A stretch of 8,705 bases of DNA, taken from contig JAHITG010000379.1 in NCBI GenBank assembly GCA_018817865.1, forward strand, positions 1 to 8,705, given 5' to 3'. This document shows positions 6,071 to 8,705 of this stretch, in pieces. Source of the stretch: Spirochaetota bacterium (lineage in GTDB: Bacteria; Spirochaetota; JAHITG01). Below the pieces are notes generated by a model. It had not been told where the DNA came from. It saw only the letters and a list, made by a program, of their open reading frames with translations, and did no database searches. A program made the translations under genes and the position numbers. Each line of letters starts with the position of its first letter. Position 1 is the first letter of the stretch.

Positions 6071-7063
6071 ATGAATAAAAGAAAAAAAGATATTGTAACG
6101 ATGCTCGCTTTCTTTCTGATTATCCTGCTTTTATTTCCATCAGCACTCTTATCCTATGTCTTTACAAAAGAGGCACCCCTTGTTGAACGGGATAAATTTA
6201 AACTCGGTGTGGGCCTTTTTGAATACCATAAAAGAGGCATCGGCAGCGTCTTTGAAATTCCCTTTGTAATGCATCTGGGTCTTGCTAAAAGAGTAGAATT
6301 TATCGGAATATTCCCTTACATTCAACTGAAAAATATCAGGAATGAGCCGGAAACATTCGGTGATATCCTCCTATACCTGAAATTTGATATGAAGAGTTTT
6401 ATGTTCCATTATCATCCCTCCATCTCAAAAAGAGTGGTCCTTAACCAGATAGATCTTATTATCGGATTCAACTCCGCCACCGGCCCTACAAAAGAGGTTG
6501 AAAAGGTATTCTCCCCATACAGTCTTGGATTACCTGATTTCCGCCTAGGCGTACTCTATAGTCAGATCATCGACAACTTTTCTCTGGATGTCGATTTTAT
6601 TTACTCTTTTGCATCCCACATGGGTGAAGATTATCTTCAATTTGGTGATTCATTCTGGAGTTCCTCAAAAAAGATCTATATTTTTGGGATCGTAAATACT
6701 CTTGTAAAATTTTTATGGCCCGGCCGCTATCCATGGTCTGATAAAGAAGCTCCTGAATGGGAACAGTATCCCCATCTGGATGATTTTTTCCTTTGGAACA
6801 CGGGGTTGAAATACTATTTCGAGCCGGATTGGCTTTTATTCTCCTATGATCTTTTTCTGGAATTCAATTGGGTAAAAACATGGAGTAAATACAGCATCTA
6901 TCCCACTTATTTTCTTATAACACCGGGATTACAGATCTATATATCAAATGCAATTTCCATAACAGGAGGAGCAGCTTTTATTCTGGATTATGAAGTGTAT
7001 CAGGAAGGTGATGATCTCTTTTTTGATGATCTGTATTTTCTAGGCGTCAGATTTCTATTATAG
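6071..7063 (+). CDS. Probable outer-membrane beta-barrel protein of unknown function
   Basis: I do not recognise a named family. The 330-aa product starts with MNKRKK and a hydrophobic stretch (about residues 8-27, VTMLAFFLIILLLF onward), fitting a signal peptide, although no clear A-x-A cleavage site is seen. The rest alternates aromatic and hydrophobic residues with polar ones in short strands broken by charged turns, for example KFKLGVGLFEYHKRG, GDILLYLKFDMKSFMFHYH, DFRLGVLYSQIIDNFSLDVDFIYSF and ALQIYI-like strands such as LQIYISNAISITGGAAF. It ends in YFLGVRFLL, like a closing beta strand. The GD-plus-strand and LPDFRLGV patterns recall transporter-like barrels of the phenol-degradation MetA type, a loose resemblance only. 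A TTG at 6050 would add seven residues; ATG 6071 gives a cleaner signal peptide. There is no strong SD. The coiled-coil gene follows after 14 nt. Confidence 0.8.
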   Translation: MNKRKKDIVTMLAFFLIILLLFPSALLSYVFTKEAPLVERDKFKLGVGLFEYHKRGIGSVFEIPFVMHLGLAKRVEFIGIFPYIQLKNIRNEPETFGDILLYLKFDMKSFMFHYHPSISKRVVLNQIDLIIGFNSATGPTKEVEKVFSPYSLGLPDFRLGVLYSQIIDNFSLDVDFIYSFASHMGEDYLQFGDSFWSSSKKIYIFGIVNTLVKFLWPGRYPWSDKEAPEWEQYPHLDDFFLWNTGLKYYFEPDWLLFSYDLFLEFNWVKTWSKYSIYPTYFLITPGLQIYISNAISITGGAAFILDYEVYQEGDDLFFDDLYFLGVRFLL

Positions 7064-7077
7064 CAGGAGGTATTTAT

Positions 7078-7728
7078 ATGAGTGATTCTACCAATAAAAT
7101 TGACCAGCTGGATGAAAAAATTGGCAAAATACTGGATATGTCTCAAAAATTACAGAAGGACAATTTAAAGCTGATTGAAGAAAACAAAAAACTCAAAGAG
7201 GATCTTAATGAAAAAACGGGCAAACTGGGAACAAGGGAAGAAGAGTACAAAAATCTAAAAGAGCAATATGAAGAGTCATCTACCAGCCAGGAAACAATAA
7301 AGAACAAGATCGAAAACATGCTTCAGAATCTTGATCAGATCCAGGGAAAGATCAGTACAGATGAGTCTGCTGAAAGCATATCGTCTTCAGAGGATGAAAT
7401 ATCGATAGAACCCGGAGAAACTGAAGACATAGCAAAACAGCTGGGGGGGATTACGCCTGTGGATCCCGGTCCGGAAACAATAGGTGAAAATGAAGATACT
7501 ATTGAATTTGACGCTTCTATAAATGATATTGAAAAAACAGAAGTGAATTCCAAAACTGAAATTAAAATTTCAGATGATGGAAAAGATACGCCGGAAAATC
7601 CGGAAGATTATGAACAAGATGAAGAAGTGAACAAAGCTTTAAAAAAAGATGAAAATGAATTGGATCTGGATAAAGATATGAACAGTAATGATGAGAACGA
7701 CGAATTTAAATTAGGAGAGGACTGGTAA
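7078..7728 (+). CDS. ZapB-like coiled-coil protein with long acidic tail
   Basis: The 216-aa cytoplasmic product has no signal peptide. Residues about 6-94 form a heptad-rich coiled coil (IDQLDEKIGKIL, LIEENKKLKEDL, EEYKNLKEQYEE, IENMLQNLDQI) whose size and layout resemble ZapB (about 80 aa in E. coli), a coiled-coil factor that binds ZapA at the FtsZ ring. Residues about 95-216 are Asp/Glu/Ser/Asn-rich, probably disordered, ending FKLGEDW. The ATG has AGGAGG (7065-7070) at 7-nt spacing. The stop shares one base with the zapA start (TAATG), so translation is likely coupled. The ZapB assignment rests on architecture and position, not on clear sequence identity. Any acidic coiled-coil scaffold would also fit. 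Confidence 0.9.
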   Translation: MSDSTNKIDQLDEKIGKILDMSQKLQKDNLKLIEENKKLKEDLNEKTGKLGTREEEYKNLKEQYEESSTSQETIKNKIENMLQNLDQIQGKISTDESAESISSSEDEISIEPGETEDIAKQLGGITPVDPGPETIGENEDTIEFDASINDIEKTEVNSKTEIKISDDGKDTPENPEDYEQDEEVNKALKKDENELDLDKDMNSNDENDEFKLGEDW

Positions 7729-8039
7729 TGAATAAAAGTGAAAATAATGTTATCCGGATCGAAATATTTGGAAGTACCTATACACTAAAGACAGATGCAT
7801 CTGAAGAATATGTTAAAAAGATCGCAGCCTATATCAATAACCGGTTAAACGAGATCGCTGAAAAAGGCCAGGATCTGCCTACTTTTAAAATTGCGATACT
7901 GGGATTGATAGAGATCATGGATGATCTTTTAAAGACAAGGGAAAAATTGTCAAAGATCGAAGGTGAATTTGGAGCTAAAACATCCGAACTGATCCAAAAA
8001 ATCGACAAACGTCTCTCTTCAGAATATTCTATTATGTAG
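7728..8039 (+). CDS. zapA: Cell division protein ZapA
   Basis: This 103-aa protein matches ZapA, the small dimer/tetramer that cross-links FtsZ filaments at midcell. The N-terminal globular part has IRIEIFGSTYTLKTDASEEY (residues 9-28, the family's I-x-I-x-G-x-x-Y-x-[IL]-[RK] pattern) and VKKIAAYINNRLNEIA (29-44). It is followed by TFKIAILGLIEIMDDLLKTRE (52-72), which leads into the C-terminal coiled coil. The length is typical. The start ATG overlaps the stop of the upstream coiled-coil gene by one base, and AGGAGAGG (7713-7720) lies inside that gene. The spacer to the convergent rho gene is only 66 nt, too short for the 6S RNA often found after zapA. Confidence 0.93.
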   Translation: MNKSENNVIRIEIFGSTYTLKTDASEEYVKKIAAYINNRLNEIAEKGQDLPTFKIAILGLIEIMDDLLKTREKLSKIEGEFGAKTSELIQKIDKRLSSEYSIM

Positions 8040-8105
8040 GTCCATGCATGAAAAGCTCTCTTGCATTAAATACAAGAACTATCCCGGTTGCTTCCTTAAA
8101 CTATA

Positions 8106-8705
8106 TTATCCATTAGTGGACATTGAGTTGAGAAAATCAGCATTGCTCTTGGTAGCTTTCATTTTATCGACAAGCAGCTCCATCGTTTCGACCGGTGTCA
8201 GAGGACTCAAAACTTTCCGCAAGACCCAGACCTTGGGCAATTCGTCCTCAGGCAAAAGAAGCTCTTCCTTTCTTGTCCCGCTTCGGTTAAGATCGATCGC
8301 AGGAAAGATCCTTCTATCTGCGAGGTTTCTGTCTAAATGGATCTCCATATTCCCGGTTCCTTTAAACTCTTCAAAAATAACTTCATCCATTCTGCTCCCT
8401 GTATCTACCAAAGCAGTTGCGATGATCGTTAAACTTCCACCCTCTTCAATATTACGGGCTGCACCAAAAAATCTTTTCGGTTTATGGAGGGCATTACTGT
8501 CAACTCCTCCGGATAATATCTTTCCACTGGTAGGCACCACCTGGTTATAAGCACGGGCTAACCGGGTAATACTATCCAGAAGGATAACAACATCCTTTTT
8601 ACATTCAACAAGTCTTTTTGCCTTCTCGCTTTCTATAAAATCAAACTCGTCCACGAAATTAACGGATATGTTCCTTTTTCTCAGATATTCTATAAAATTC
8701 ATATA
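8106..8705 (-). CDS. rho: Transcription termination factor Rho, C-terminal half, truncated by window edge
   Basis: The minus strand encodes the last 199 residues of Rho, the hexameric RNA helicase that terminates transcription. Visible are KAKRLVECKKDVVILLDSIT with Walker B aspartate D44 of the fragment (E. coli D265), LARAYN, the Q-loop SGGVDSNALHKP (65-76), RFFGAARNIEEGGSLTIIAT (78-97), the R-loop region EEFKGTGNME (112-121) and NRSGTRKEEL with arginine finger R145 (E. coli R366). The C-terminus is complete and of normal length (155 residues from D44, 154 after D265 in E. coli). The N-terminal domain, RNA-binding fold and Walker A lie outside the window. The first 26 residues of the fragment do not resemble the conserved FDEP...HVQVAEM segment expected there. 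The gene is convergent with zapA, and no intrinsic terminator is seen in the 66-nt gap. Confidence 0.95.
   Translation of the reverse strand, partial: YMNFIEYLRKRNISVNFVDEFDFIESEKAKRLVECKKDVVILLDSITRLARAYNQVVPTSGKILSGGVDSNALHKPKRFFGAARNIEEGGSLTIIATALVDTGSRMDEVIFEEFKGTGNMEIHLDRNLADRRIFPAIDLNRSGTRKEELLLPEDELPKVWVLRKVLSPLTPVETMELLVDKMKATKSNADFLNSMSTNG

Noticed and set aside
8040..8105. 6S RNA or a bidirectional terminator after zapA
   Set aside because: The gap is 66 nt, too short for 6S RNA (about 180 nt); only a 5-bp ATGCA/TGCAT stem without a T-run is seen.
8044..8550. Plus-strand ORF of 168 codons at the right end
   Set aside because: It lies antisense to the highly conserved Rho ATPase domain; composition is serine/leucine-rich shadow sequence without a ribosome binding site.
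1..8705. CRISPR arrays, insertion sequences, prophage or defence genes
   Set aside because: No spaced direct repeats, transposase, integrase or terminal inverted repeats were found; all long reading frames are housekeeping or envelope/division genes.

Overview
The window is about 8.7 kb of AT-rich bacterial chromosome made almost entirely of housekeeping genes. Strong AGGAGG-type ribosome binding sites and tight gene packing indicate a bacterium. A diderm (Gram-negative-type) cell is suggested by two things: DnaK carries the extra ATPase-domain segment absent from the Bacillus protein, and one gene encodes a signal-peptide-bearing, probable outer-membrane beta-barrel protein. The phylum cannot be fixed from the sequence alone. 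The gene order (rplT, then a coiled-coil gene and zapA) and the protein flavour would fit Spirochaetota or related uncultured diderms, but that is inference.

Layout: (1) 1-711, minus strand: the N-terminal third of dnaK, cut by the window edge. (2) 712-955: a divergent promoter region without a CIRCE element. (3) 956-2372, plus strand: a two-gene operon for the alpha and beta subunits of an oxygen-sensitive class I [4Fe-4S] fumarase. (4) 2483-5779, plus strand: tRNA-Val(GAC), then the conserved translation cluster thrS-infC-rpmI-rplT. The tRNA sits 22 nt ahead of the thrS start. infC appears to use a non-AUG start, and the rpmI-rplT spacer carries overlapping alternative RNA stems of the kind expected for ribosomal-protein autoregulation. 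(5) 5780-6070: an AT-rich spacer with two small perfect hairpins. (6) 6071-8039, plus strand: a beta-barrel envelope protein, a ZapB-like coiled-coil protein with a long acidic tail, and zapA. The last two are translationally coupled and probably act at the FtsZ ring. (7) 8106-8705, minus strand: the C-terminal half of transcription terminator Rho, convergent with zapA and cut by the window edge.

The window does not contain an obviously new mobile or defence system. Points that merit a second look are: the non-canonical infC start, the switch-like rpmI-rplT spacer, the tRNA-Val with C33 next to an SD-less thrS, the acidic-tailed ZapB-like protein coupled to zapA, and a stretch of Rho that departs from an otherwise very conserved motif just at the window edge.
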